Below, piece after piece: positions 16,248-25,280 of a DNA stretch of 64,000 nucleotides. The notes under the pieces are model-generated. The model was not told the origin of the DNA, did not search any database, and was given only the letters and a program-made list of their open reading frames with translations. The position numbers and the translations under genes are program-made. Source of the DNA: Thermoprotei archaeon (GTDB lineage: Archaea; Thermoproteota; Thermoprotei; Gearchaeales; WAQG01); NCBI GenBank assembly GCA_038881895.1, contig JAVZOV010000001.1, positions 496,001 to 560,000 of the forward strand. The letters run 5' to 3'. The stretch's first letter is position 1, and the number at the start of each line of letters is the position of its first letter.

Positions 16248-18083
16248 ATGCAAAAGCTTAATACAATTAAGCAGAGATTTTCACGAAAAATATTTTTTGA
16301 GATTGATTTGGTCGTTCTAGCCTTTATATTTATATCACTTTTTTTCATTTTTACATTCTTATTAGTTCCAGTTATTATGATGGTTGAAACTGCATTCCTT
16401 TCTGATGGAACTTTTTCTTTAAGATGGTTTAATAATATTTTGTCATCATATTACATTAATTTGAACCCTCAAGGTTCATTGTATACTTATATACCTAAGA
16501 TTAGCACAATCTATGTGACTGGCATTGATTGCGGTGTGATTTTTAATTCGCTTATAGTTGCATCTTTTACCACGATAATAGCATCACTTTTAGGCATTAT
16601 TATAGCATTTGTATTTGCCAGGTATGAATTCCCTGGTAAGAAAGTTTTAAGAATCATAACTTTGATCCCACTTTTGATAACACCTTTTGTTAATGCATAT
16701 GTTGTTAAGAAAATTTTTGATCCAACTACAGGGTTAATAAACTGGTTTCTTTATGATATTCTTCATATAATACCGTGGCGTATATGGCTCGATGGTCTTG
16801 CTGCTGTAATTCTTACACAATCAATTACATATTATCCAATCGTTCTGTTGAATTTTTATGCTAGTTTAATGAATGTTGATCCAAGCTTGGAAGAACAGGG
16901 TGAAAATTTAGGAGCAAGAGGGTTTACTTTATTTAGAAAGATTACTTTACCTTTAGCTTTTCCTGGTTTAGCTGCTGGTGCAACATTAGTGTTCATTTTT
17001 AGCCTTGAAGATTTAGGAGCTCCTATAGTTTTTCAAGGCCATCCATACGTTCAAAAGCTCATGTCATATCAGATATTTTCCAATTTTATAAGATCAACTG
17101 GACAAAGACCACCAGAGATAGCTGCTTTATCTGTTGTTATGCTAGTTTTAGCCTTAGCAGGTTTTCTACTTATAAAAAAATATGTAAGCATGAGAACTTA
17201 TGCCATGATTAGTAGGGGTGGTAGATGGAAAGCTAGGCTTACAAAGTTAAGATTAAAGGGTTTACTAATTGTATACTTTATCATAGTTCCAATTGTGATT
17301 TTTACTATATTACCTCAAGTTGGAACTGTTCTTTTGGCCTTCTCCACAAGATGGAATGATGTATTTCCTGATGGAGTCACGTTAAATAATTTAATACAAA
17401 TTTTTGCTAATCCTAGAGTATCAGGTTTTGTTGTACGTAGTGTTTTATATTCTTTAGCTGCTGTGATAATTATTATACTGATTGGAATTGCGACTGCTTA
17501 TACAGCAAGTCGCGTAAGATTAAGTGGCATAACTGCGCTTGATGCACTAGCAACATTACCAATAGCAATACCAGGTATAGTAATAGCTATAGGATACTTT
17601 TATTTTTACTCTCAATTCTTTCAAGGCACATTTCTTGATCCACGAAATCCGTTATATTTTGATCCTGCTATCGTGCTAATCATTGCTTATGCAGTTAGAA
17701 GAATGCCTTTTACTGCTAGATCTATTTATGCCGGATTACAGCAGGTTCATTACAATCTTGAAGAGGCCTCTATGAGTTTGGGTGCAAAAAGATTTAGAAC
17801 AATTCGTAGCATTGTAATGCCACTCATTTCACTTAATGTTATTAGTGGTGCTATGATAAGCTTTATTTATAGCATTAGTGAGGTGAGTGTCAGTGTGACA
17901 TTAGGGGTTCTCAATATAGACAAGTCGCCTCTTACAGTATACATGGCTAATGTGTGGGTTTCTTCTGTAGGATCCGCTCAAATTGCTGCAGCTCTTGGAT
18001 TACTTTTAATGGTTATTCAATTAAGTGTGATCGCCATAGTGACTTTAGGATTCAAACAAAGATACGCATTTATAGGTGTGTGA
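16248..18083 (+). CDS. Fused double-module ABC permease (AfuB/FbpB-like)
   Basis: The 611 residues form about twelve helices and contain two complete permease modules, each with its own EAA loop: SLEEQGENLGARGFTLFRKITLPLAFPG near residue 220 and NLEEASMSLGAKRFRTIRSIVMPL near residue 510. One chain thus makes the whole channel, the standard plan for the FbpB/AfuB and PhnU/V-like group. It starts 6 bases after the binding-protein stop and the ATPase follows 19 bases downstream. It transports the ligand of the 14758 protein across the cytoplasmic membrane. Confidence 0.9.
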   Translation: MQKLNTIKQRFSRKIFFEIDLVVLAFIFISLFFIFTFLLVPVIMMVETAFLSDGTFSLRWFNNILSSYYINLNPQGSLYTYIPKISTIYVTGIDCGVIFNSLIVASFTTIIASLLGIIIAFVFARYEFPGKKVLRIITLIPLLITPFVNAYVVKKIFDPTTGLINWFLYDILHIIPWRIWLDGLAAVILTQSITYYPIVLLNFYASLMNVDPSLEEQGENLGARGFTLFRKITLPLAFPGLAAGATLVFIFSLEDLGAPIVFQGHPYVQKLMSYQIFSNFIRSTGQRPPEIAALSVVMLVLALAGFLLIKKYVSMRTYAMISRGGRWKARLTKLRLKGLLIVYFIIVPIVIFTILPQVGTVLLAFSTRWNDVFPDGVTLNNLIQIFANPRVSGFVVRSVLYSLAAVIIIILIGIATAYTASRVRLSGITALDALATLPIAIPGIVIAIGYFYFYSQFFQGTFLDPRNPLYFDPAIVLIIAYAVRRMPFTARSIYAGLQQVHYNLEEASMSLGAKRFRTIRSIVMPLISLNVISGAMISFIYSISEVSVSVTLGVLNIDKSPLTVYMANVWVSSVGSAQIAAALGLLLMVIQLSVIAIVTLGFKQRYAFIGV

Positions 18084-18101
18084 TTTTAGAGTAAATGAAG
18101 G

Positions 18102-19166
18102 ATGACTGACGTTAAACTAGAAAATGTTACGAAAAAATTCGGCAATGTGATAGCTGTAGATAATGTAAACTTGAATATACAAGATGGTGAACTCTTTACG
18201 CTCTTAGGACCCAGCGGATGCGGAAAAACAACACTACTTAGAATAATAGCTGGGCTTGAATACCCTGACAAAGGCAAAATATTTTTTGGAGGTAACGACG
18301 TGACTCTTATAAAGTCGTATGAAAGAAATGTAGCAATGGTATTCCAGAATTATGCACTCTGGCCTCACATGACTGTTTTTGATAATATAGCGTTTGGACT
18401 TAAGATCAAAAAGTTACCCAAAAGTGAAATAAAAGAAAGAGTATGGAAAGTACTAGATCTTGTTCAGTTAAGTGGCCTTGAAAATAGGTATCCAACCCAA
18501 TTAAGCGGAGGACAACAGCAAAGAGTCGCGCTCGCTAGAGCGTTAGTTGTTGAACCTAAATTATTACTCTTAGATGAGCCTCTCAGTAACCTAGATGCAA
18601 AACTTAGAATAGAAATGAGAGAGGAGATAAAGCGTATTCAGAAAAATCTTAAAATCACAACAATCTATGTAACACATGATCAAGAAGAAGCAATGAGTAT
18701 TTCCGATAGAATAGCAATCTTAGACAAAGGGAAAGTTTTACAAGTAGGAACACCTAAAGAGATTTACGAAAAACCACAAAATCTCTTCGTGGCATCATTC
18801 ATAGGAAGGAGCAGTATATTAAAAGGTGTTATCAAGGAAATAACAAACAATTATGCATTGGTAAGTTTAGGTGACTACACCATTAAAGGTCTCATATCAT
18901 CCAATACAACCTTAAGACCTGGTGATAGTGTTGCTGTTATTCTCCGACCTGAAGATTTTAAATTAAACGCAGAAAATGATCATAACATAATTGAGGGAGA
19001 TGTAGACATGGTTATGTTTCTTGGCTCATACCAATATGTACGATTAAAGTTAGTAGACGACTCAAAAATTCTTATCAAGCTTAACCCAAATGTAAATATA
19101 AGAGTGGGACAGAAACTTAAAACGTTCATAGAAGTAGACCAAGTAAATGTATTACCATGGGATTAA
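18102..19166 (+). CDS. ABC transporter ATPase (AfuC/PotA/MalK-like)
   Basis: The 354-residue ATPase has Walker A GPSGCGKTT near residue 39, Q-loop NYALWPHM, signature LSGGQQQRVALARAL, Walker B LLLLDEPLSNLDA and H-loop TIYVTHDQEEAM. The C-terminal 110 residues form a TOBE/OB domain (SILKGVIKEI ... VILRPEDFKL), typical of importers for iron, thiamine, polyamine or sugars. It completes the importer with the two genes before it. Dimeric ATPase on the cytoplasmic face is expected. A 92-bp dispersed repeat follows the stop. Confidence 0.9.
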   Translation: MTDVKLENVTKKFGNVIAVDNVNLNIQDGELFTLLGPSGCGKTTLLRIIAGLEYPDKGKIFFGGNDVTLIKSYERNVAMVFQNYALWPHMTVFDNIAFGLKIKKLPKSEIKERVWKVLDLVQLSGLENRYPTQLSGGQQQRVALARALVVEPKLLLLDEPLSNLDAKLRIEMREEIKRIQKNLKITTIYVTHDQEEAMSISDRIAILDKGKVLQVGTPKEIYEKPQNLFVASFIGRSSILKGVIKEITNNYALVSLGDYTIKGLISSNTTLRPGDSVAVILRPEDFKLNAENDHNIIEGDVDMVMFLGSYQYVRLKLVDDSKILIKLNPNVNIRVGQKLKTFIEVDQVNVLPWD

Positions 19167-19202
19167 TACACTATGATTTTCTTTATACTTTAAAACTTCA
19201 CC

Positions 19203-19295
19203 GTTGTCGGATAGTTAACACTTTATAACTATCCGTTCCATCTCTGCTTTGAAGGCTTCATGAATGACTTTCTGGGGCAACGGGACTCCCCTCAT
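19203..19295. repeat. Dispersed ~92-bp repeat, copy B
   Basis: This copy aligns with 135-225 and 49327-49420. On the minus strand it is open as VPLPQKVIHEAFKAEMERIV followed by a stop, the best-preserved reading of the three. It sits between the convergent ATPase and cstA-like genes. The rest of the 19167-19519 gap shows nothing I can name. Confidence 0.5.
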
Positions 19296-19519
19296 CCTTG
19301 CCTTTAAACACCAAAAACCAATATTCTTGGAATTTTAGTATGCTTCATAATAAAGCATCGTAACAAAACTTTTATCCTTCTCTATCAAAAAATTATCTAT
19401 TATAGTCTAAAACTGTTCCAAAATGAGAAATGCAATTCTGAATCTATGAAGAAACACCTGTCATAGGGAGGACAAGCTAAACATAGTTAATTTTAAAAAA
19501 ATATTTAAAATTCTGTTTT

Positions 19520-21304
19520 TTACTCTGTTTTAGTCGTTTCAGGAACCGTGGAGTGATATTTAAAATAGCTTTTTATTAAATAATATGCCATGATTATGCC
19601 CAGTATAACTAATACAACTCCAATAATTCCTGCAATCAAATTAATGATTACTCCTGTAGTTGCACCACCTAATGCTTCTGGAACCGATTGCCCACTAAGT
19701 AAAATTTTCTTAGGACTAAATAAAGTTACTGCTGAAGCTAGTACAACAGCACTTTCCCATGCAAGCGCCACTATTGTTGTTATTAGCATAAAAAGTCCTG
19801 GTATCAAGATTGGCAGCGTAGGCCTTCTTACTTTCATCAAATAAACTGCGACTATCGTAAGAGCAAAACCTGCTAATAGCTGATTCGTTCCTCCAAAGAA
19901 AATCCATACACTAGGCCAACTACCTATGGCTGCTAAAATAATGGGCAATATCAAACCTACTATGGTCGCTACATACTTATTTCCAAGAATACGTAGTGCT
20001 CCCTTAGAAAAGATCTCTGCAGAAACAATTCTCCAGTATCTTGTTATTAATGTCTGCACAGTAATTCCCATTAGCAATATAAATACGCCCAAAAATACAT
20101 TCCAAATACCTGCCGTTGCTGCTCCAAACATTCCAGAGAGTAATACTGAACCACCAGCAACATAACCGCCTGCGCCAGAAGGCACGGTAGCTAATATTGC
20201 ACCTGTTGTTAAAGCTGAGAGAGCTACCATTCCTTCAAGTATCATTGCGCCGCCACCAACAGGTCTCGCATCAGTCTCAACATCTAATTGCCTAGAACTA
20301 ATTCCGCTACTTATTAAGCTGTGCCATCCTGATATTGCGCCACAAGCAATTGTGACAAATAATATTGGCCAGATTGGACCCACTGCGGATCTTTGTGGAT
20401 CAGGTATTGTGATAAATGCATTGGCATAATTTATTACTGGTTGCTTAATAGATATGCCAATTAAAGGAGAAATTAGTGCAGCTATCAAAATAATTATTAC
20501 CGTGAAAGCTGTTGGATAAAACGCTATGTAGTTTACAGGTGTTATAAAGGTTGGTAAAGGTACTACTGATGCAATGAATAGTATTACACCAATTACGAGC
20601 ATCCACACAAATAACGATGCCCCACTGCCGAAAACTGGATCAAAGAAGTTTTTGGGAGGCCATTGTGTAATTACTCCTAACGTTACACTTGCAGCAGTTA
20701 ATATGATAGCTAAAATTGTTACTGATATGATATTCATTCGCAACTTATATATTAATTGTCCAACCAATAATCCAACAACAATAGTACCAAGAGCAGCAGT
20801 GAAAGAGCCTGGAAAGCCATTTATAGTCGATGCCAAAACATATATAAATGCTGCTGAAATTAAGAAGAAGTAAAAGAGGAGATAACCAAGAAGTAGTTTC
20901 CTTGGAGTGTCCCCTAATAGTTCATAAGTGATTGGCCCAAATGATCTTCCCTCGTTTCTTACTGAAAGAAGCATAGTACTATAGTCCTGTAACCATCCTA
21001 TAAAGAAGTTGCCAAGTATTATCCAGATTAATGCTGGTACCCAACCAAAGAGCGCCACTGCTGTTAATGGTCCTACAATAGGACCCAACGCTGAAACACT
21101 TTTAAATTGAAATCCATAAAGAACATATCTGTTGACTGGGAAAAATTCAACACCATCCATATAAACATGTGCTGGAGTAGGTCTCGACGGATCTACTTGC
21201 CAGACTTTAGTATCCATCCATTTTCCATAAATGACATATGCAATCGCGTATATTATTAATGCTGTAAGTACGTATGGCATCGGAGTTGAAAACAAGTCAG
21301 CCAT
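19520..21304 (-). CDS. cstA: CstA family pyruvate/peptide transporter
   Basis: A 594-residue polytopic protein with CstA family sequence throughout. The N-terminus has YVIYGKWMDTKVWQVDPSRPTPAH. Then come GFQFKSVSALGPIVGPLTAVALFGWVPALIWI, GNFFIGWLQDYSTMLLSVRNEGRSFG, and a central ACGAISGWHSLISSGISSRQL. CstA was first seen as a starvation-induced peptide transporter and later as a pyruvate importer in bacteria. Either substrate would fit this peptide- and amino-acid-using organism. The length is shorter than E. coli CstA (about 700) but usual for archaeal and short bacterial forms. It is monocistronic; GAGGTGA precedes the ATG. Confidence 0.9.
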   Translation of the reverse strand: MADLFSTPMPYVLTALIIYAIAYVIYGKWMDTKVWQVDPSRPTPAHVYMDGVEFFPVNRYVLYGFQFKSVSALGPIVGPLTAVALFGWVPALIWIILGNFFIGWLQDYSTMLLSVRNEGRSFGPITYELLGDTPRKLLLGYLLFYFFLISAAFIYVLASTINGFPGSFTAALGTIVVGLLVGQLIYKLRMNIISVTILAIILTAASVTLGVITQWPPKNFFDPVFGSGASLFVWMLVIGVILFIASVVPLPTFITPVNYIAFYPTAFTVIIILIAALISPLIGISIKQPVINYANAFITIPDPQRSAVGPIWPILFVTIACGAISGWHSLISSGISSRQLDVETDARPVGGGAMILEGMVALSALTTGAILATVPSGAGGYVAGGSVLLSGMFGAATAGIWNVFLGVFILLMGITVQTLITRYWRIVSAEIFSKGALRILGNKYVATIVGLILPIILAAIGSWPSVWIFFGGTNQLLAGFALTIVAVYLMKVRRPTLPILIPGLFMLITTIVALAWESAVVLASAVTLFSPKKILLSGQSVPEALGGATTGVIINLIAGIIGVVLVILGIIMAYYLIKSYFKYHSTVPETTKTE

Positions 21305-21535
21305 TTAATCACCTCAGTAAATTATTTCTTTGTAACAGGTATAAATTCTTTTCGTAATCATGAGAATATATTTAAATATTCTAGATAATGTGTTTAAATA
21401 TTAAAGTTAACATATATTATATTTAGAAATCTTGCCCCTTGTATGAAAGCTTATTAAAGATTATGGAGAACTATCAATGAATGTCTCAGAAGTAAGGATT
21501 TTCTATTTTTTAGCTGTGAAAAGTTAAAGAAGAAG

Positions 21536-22153
21536 CTAGAGTGTGATTTTAGTTAATGATTCTATTTTATTTACTATGTTTTTTAATCTATCTTCTGTTA
21601 TCTTTTCTAATGAGAGCATAAATGTTATATTAGGTTCATCACTGTTTATTGATATGCGCCATACTGAATCATCTATTACAGTTTTGGAAATATTTATTAG
21701 ACTTGTTAAGATAGTGAAGTGATTGGAATATATCATAAAATGATCGATACTATTTCTAAACCATGATTTCGGAATCGTTTTCATGATGCTTTTTGAGGCT
21801 CTGACTTTTAAGTTTATTATTTCAATTGATGATCTAGGAGCTTTGTTTAAGTTTCCTTTGAATATCATCATATCTCGTCTTTTAGCTAAATAGCTCACAA
21901 TCCAGTTAATCGGGTTCTCTCTCGAGATTAGTGTTACACCAATTCCGTAAATTTTAAAAGAATTCATTTCAAATCCAGAAATAAGCAACCCGCTTGTTCC
22001 GATTTTTTTAAGTTCTGAATTTTTAAATACATTTTTTATTGTTTTAAAATATTTTTTAACGAGCTTTCTGTTATACCAGGATCCAAAGGGATACCATACT
22101 CCTAAGAAAAGAACCATGTATATTATTGCTAGTATTATCGCTTGATCATTCAT
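21536..22153 (-). CDS. Hypothetical protein with one N-terminal membrane helix
   Basis: I do not recognise the family. Starting at the ATG at 22153 the protein has 205 residues. A single hydrophobic helix (AIILAIIYMVLFLGVWYPF) comes first, then a basic linker (YNRKLVKKYFKTIK), then a soluble alpha/beta domain with several beta strands and a final helix (LKNIVNKIESLTKI). Orientation predicts a cytoplasmic domain after the helix. The frame stays open 40 codons further upstream, but that part overlaps the divergent gene and lacks protein character. It is divergent from the next gene, with 52 bases between starts. Confidence 0.65.
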   Translation of the reverse strand: MNDQAIILAIIYMVLFLGVWYPFGSWYNRKLVKKYFKTIKNVFKNSELKKIGTSGLLISGFEMNSFKIYGIGVTLISRENPINWIVSYLAKRRDMMIFKGNLNKAPRSSIEIINLKVRASKSIMKTIPKSWFRNSIDHFMIYSNHFTILTSLINISKTVIDDSVWRISINSDEPNITFMLSLEKITEDRLKNIVNKIESLTKITL

Positions 22154-22174
22154 ACTATACGTAATAGATAAAAA

Positions 22175-22184
22175 AATATAAATA
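22175..22184 (+). promoter_or_regulatory. TATA box for the 22206 gene
   Basis: AATATAAATA is centred about 26 bases before the GTG at 22206, which supports a leaderless transcript starting at that GTG. The same 52-base gap must hold the opposing promoter of the 22153 gene. Confidence 0.45.
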
Positions 22185-22205
22185 GTTTTACTCCTAAAAT
22201 ACTCT

Positions 22206-22685
22206 GTGGCAAAGGGGTTTGCAATAGCAGCAGGAAATCCCCTTTTGGGGGTATCAAATTTTTTAGTTATCACATTGCCAGATGATTATAGTATTAAAGC
22301 AGGGGAAATCCCAACGGAGGTAAATACTAGCATAATTTTAAATAACGTGAAGTGGGTAGCTGACGGTGAGGCGTACCATTACATTTATAATTATAATCAT
22401 GGTTACCAGTTAAAAATTAAGGTGCGTCACTTTCAAAGAAAATTACATAAAACACAAGAAAGAGTACTAGAAAGTGGCGAATTTATGATATCTTCTCATA
22501 AAGCATCATACAACCTAGTTAATAAAAGTATAGGATTTATTAAAAAGCAACAAATGCAAACGCTAAGTATTCATTTTTACTGTGATCATACAAACAGAGC
22601 AATAGAGCTCGAAATCGTAGGTAAAGATGTTCTGAGCGAAGTAAAAAATTTCGTAAATAATTTAAAAGAATCTATCTGTCATTAA
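22206..22685 (+). CDS. Hypothetical soluble protein, 159 residues
   Basis: I do not recognise this gene with certainty. The text is protein-like, with a beta-rich first half (NFLVITLPDDYSIKAGEIP, SIILNNVKWVADGEAY), a helical segment, and a second half with HKASYNLVNKSIGFIKKQQMQTLSIHFYCDHTNRAIELEIVG ending in an amphipathic helix. The strand-with-Cys followed by D-x-T-N-R looks conserved. A TATA box 25 bases before the GTG supports this start. It is paired head to head with the membrane-anchored unknown at 22153, and both end in similar strand-helix segments, so they may work together. It is cytoplasmic by composition. Confidence 0.65.
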   Translation: MAKGFAIAAGNPLLGVSNFLVITLPDDYSIKAGEIPTEVNTSIILNNVKWVADGEAYHYIYNYNHGYQLKIKVRHFQRKLHKTQERVLESGEFMISSHKASYNLVNKSIGFIKKQQMQTLSIHFYCDHTNRAIELEIVGKDVLSEVKNFVNNLKESICH

Positions 22686-22763
22686 TTGAGATATATGTAT
22701 TTGTGATTATGATATATACTAATAAAATTTAGACTATATTAATGCATATCTTTATCTTTTTGT

Positions 22764-23690
22764 ATGACTAAATATACTTTGGTGATGTGCTTGGATTTGG
22801 AAGATAAAATATTCAATTCAACTATTCGTTTAATCGAAGCAGCAGCGACATGGCTTCCTGAAGACGTCGAAAACGCTTTGAAACTTGCTTATGAAAAGGA
22901 AACTAATTCTCTCGCTAAGAGTATGTTAAGAGCGATGATTGATAACGTTAAGGTAGCCAAAAATGAAATATTACCAATTTGTCAGGATACGGGCACTGTG
23001 ATATTCTACATTAGGGCTGGTGAGAACTTTCCTCTATTAGGTAAATTGCCAGTAATCTTAAAAAAGGCTACAATAGAGGCAACTAATAAAATACCATTAA
23101 GACCTAATGCTGTTGACGTGTTCACAGGTAAGAATAGTGGTGATAATACTGGTAGATACATACCATGGATAGAATGGGAGATAGATGAAAATTCTGATAT
23201 AGTTGAGATTACTGTCATGTTGAAAGGTGGTGGAAGTGAAGCTCCTTCAATAGCTAAAGTAATACCACCTGGTCAAGGGTTAAAAGGTGTTATGAAGATC
23301 GTTCTTGAAGACATTTTTGAGGCAGGTGCTAAACCTTGTCCCCCTGTAATAGTTGGAGTTGGCTTAGGACCTACAGGTGATATAGCAATGAAACTGGCAA
23401 AAAAAGCATTATTGAGACCAGTGAATATGAGAAGTGATAATCCAGAGGTAGCAAAATTTGAACTGCAACTATTAGAGGCTATAAACTCCATGGGTATTGG
23501 AACGCATGGTATGGGTGGCTTAACTACAGCTCTCGATGTTCATGTAGAATATGCTTACAGACATCCTGCCTCGCTTGCAGTTGCAGTAGCTACAAACTGC
23601 TGGGCTGCAAGAAGATCAGCAATGAAGGTTTATCCAAACGGAAAGATTGAATACCTTACGCACCCACATTTAAATAAGGAGGTGTTATAA
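22764..23690 (+). CDS. Class I fumarate hydratase (fumarase), alpha subunit
   Basis: This is the N-terminal half of the two-subunit, oxygen-sensitive 4Fe-4S fumarase/tartrate dehydratase family (TtdA/FumA type), which interconverts fumarate and malate. The three cluster cysteines are visible in PICQDTGT, KPCPPVIVGVG and ATNCWAARR. The substrate-binding segment MGIGTHGMGG is present. The length is about 300 residues, normal for the alpha chain. The family start resembles LDLEDKIFNSTIRLIE, so the true start may be the ATG at 22785 rather than 22764. The beta subunit follows at once. Confidence 0.9.
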   Translation: MTKYTLVMCLDLEDKIFNSTIRLIEAAATWLPEDVENALKLAYEKETNSLAKSMLRAMIDNVKVAKNEILPICQDTGTVIFYIRAGENFPLLGKLPVILKKATIEATNKIPLRPNAVDVFTGKNSGDNTGRYIPWIEWEIDENSDIVEITVMLKGGGSEAPSIAKVIPPGQGLKGVMKIVLEDIFEAGAKPCPPVIVGVGLGPTGDIAMKLAKKALLRPVNMRSDNPEVAKFELQLLEAINSMGIGTHGMGGLTTALDVHVEYAYRHPASLAVAVATNCWAARRSAMKVYPNGKIEYLTHPHLNKEVL

Positions 23691-24299
23691 ATGGTAAACG
23701 AATACAGATTAAAGACACCATTAAGTGAAGAAGATGTGCGTAAATTAGATATTGGGGACATTGTATACCTCTCAGGAATAATAGTAAGTGCGCGAGACGC
23801 TGGTCATAGAAGAACTCTTGAGCTTCTTAATAAGGGAGAAAAACTTCCACTGGATCTTCACGGTCTTGCGGTGTATCATCTTGGACCAGTGGTGAAAAAA
23901 ATCAACAATGAATGGAAAGTTATTGCCGCGGGGCCCACAACTAGTGCAAGATTAGAAATGTACGAAGCGGAATTTATAGAGAAGACTGGTGTTAGGATGA
24001 TTATCGGAAAAGGTGGAATGGGAGCTAAAACTGCTAACGCATGTAAAAAATTCGGTGCAGTTTATACAATATATCCTGGCGGTGTTGCAGCTGTAGCTGC
24101 AAAATCTATTAAAAAAGTTATCGATGTACATTGGTTAGATCTAGGCATTCCAGAAGCAATGTGGGTTTTAGAAGTAGACAATTTCGGACCATTAATGGTA
24201 ACAATCGATACAAAAGAAAGGAACTTCTATGACCAAATTTATGCTGAAGCGAGACGTAAATTAGACAAAGAGATATATCCAAAATTAGGCATCACTTAA
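23691..24299 (+). CDS. Class I fumarate hydratase, beta subunit
   Basis: A 202-residue partner of the preceding alpha chain, of the Fe-S hydro-lyase beta family. It has the N-terminal LSEEDVRKLDIGDIVYLSGIIVSARDAGHRR, the GPVV segment, GPTTSARLEMYEAEFIEKTGVRMIIGKGGMG and the C-terminal YPGGVAAVAAKSIKKV with ELGIPEA-like LGIPEAMWVLEV. The ATG directly follows the alpha stop, and a GGAGGTG site lies in the end of alpha, so the two are coupled. Together they form the heterotetrameric enzyme acting in the citric acid cycle or in amino acid breakdown to fumarate. Confidence 0.9.
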   Translation: MVNEYRLKTPLSEEDVRKLDIGDIVYLSGIIVSARDAGHRRTLELLNKGEKLPLDLHGLAVYHLGPVVKKINNEWKVIAAGPTTSARLEMYEAEFIEKTGVRMIIGKGGMGAKTANACKKFGAVYTIYPGGVAAVAAKSIKKVIDVHWLDLGIPEAMWVLEVDNFGPLMVTIDTKERNFYDQIYAEARRKLDKEIYPKLGIT

Positions 24300-24382
24300 A
24301 TACAAATATTTTTAATCTCAATGAACATTCAGCTAATCCTTCATCAAGTAATTTTTAAAATAGCTTAAATAGATGACTTTCT

Positions 24383-25132
24383 TTATCTCACATCATAATG
24401 TAGTTTATATGAAGTTCCTAAATCTTCAACATTTTTTATGGTGATTTCTTCTATTTCTTTTGTATTGTTTACATGCGTTCCTCCACATGGCATAGCGTTC
24501 ACGCCTTCAATCATTATTATTCTGTAAATTTCCAATTGCGGTATTCTTAATAAATTTGGTGCATTGAAAGTGATTCTTGATAATTCCTCTCTTTTTACGT
24601 ATAAAACTTTTACTGTTTTTCCTAATCTTACTATTTTGTTTGCCTCCTCTTCTATGTTCTTTAATTGCACTCGATTAGGAGGATCACCAAGATATTCTAT
24701 ATAAGCATGTGGACCATGATTTGCCGAGATCGTCGTAACTGGATTACCTAAAGTCTTCATAACAGCATAATCTATTACATGGCCAGCAGTATGCAATTTC
24801 ATATTATAGTACCTCTGTAACCAATCAATCTCACAAATAATTTTTTCTTGGGATTTAATATTGCCTTCAATCCATCCCCAATGAACCACAACACCTTTTG
24901 CCTCCATTGCCCTTTTAACATGCACTTCGAATTTCTCGCCCCTTATTATCCCTACATCAGATGGTTGACCACCACCTTGTGGATGAAAAATAGTCTGGTC
25001 CAATGCAATGTAAACATAATTTTTCTCAACCATATACTTTAATATTGCTGCCTCACACGATCTCATATAAGAATTGTCTAGATACAGCTTTTTTGTTGGA
25101 GATACACCTGATGCGAATGTGCCTAAATCCAT
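24383..25132 (-). CDS. alaX: AlaX-type alanyl-tRNA editing protein
   Basis: The protein is a free-standing relative of the alanyl-tRNA synthetase editing domain, 249 residues (AlaX-M size). The N-terminal part has TIFHPQGGGQPSDVGIIRG, the small OB-like domain of AlaX-M. The zinc site is complete: HTAGHVIDYAV gives the H-x3-H and MPCGGTHVNNTKEI gives the C-x3-H. It clears Ser or Gly wrongly attached to tRNA-Ala in the cytoplasm. It stands alone between fumarase (convergent) and the aminopeptidase-like cluster. Confidence 0.9.
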   Translation of the reverse strand: MDLGTFASGVSPTKKLYLDNSYMRSCEAAILKYMVEKNYVYIALDQTIFHPQGGGQPSDVGIIRGEKFEVHVKRAMEAKGVVVHWGWIEGNIKSQEKIICEIDWLQRYYNMKLHTAGHVIDYAVMKTLGNPVTTISANHGPHAYIEYLGDPPNRVQLKNIEEEANKIVRLGKTVKVLYVKREELSRITFNAPNLLRIPQLEIYRIIMIEGVNAMPCGGTHVNNTKEIEEITIKNVEDLGTSYKLHYDVR

Positions 25133-25280
25133 TTTATCTCATAGTCTTATTTAATTTCTCACTAAAAACCTTTTTCTAGGAAACGATATAATCCTTATGA
25201 ACATGTACTCTGATATTAAGTGGTGATATCTTAATAGATACTTTTTAGATTAGAAGAATAAATTTTATAATGATTTACCT

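Noticed and set aside
19590-20873. Several plus-strand frames of 79-99 codons inside the CstA gene
   Set aside because: They are antisense shadows of a well-supported membrane protein gene.
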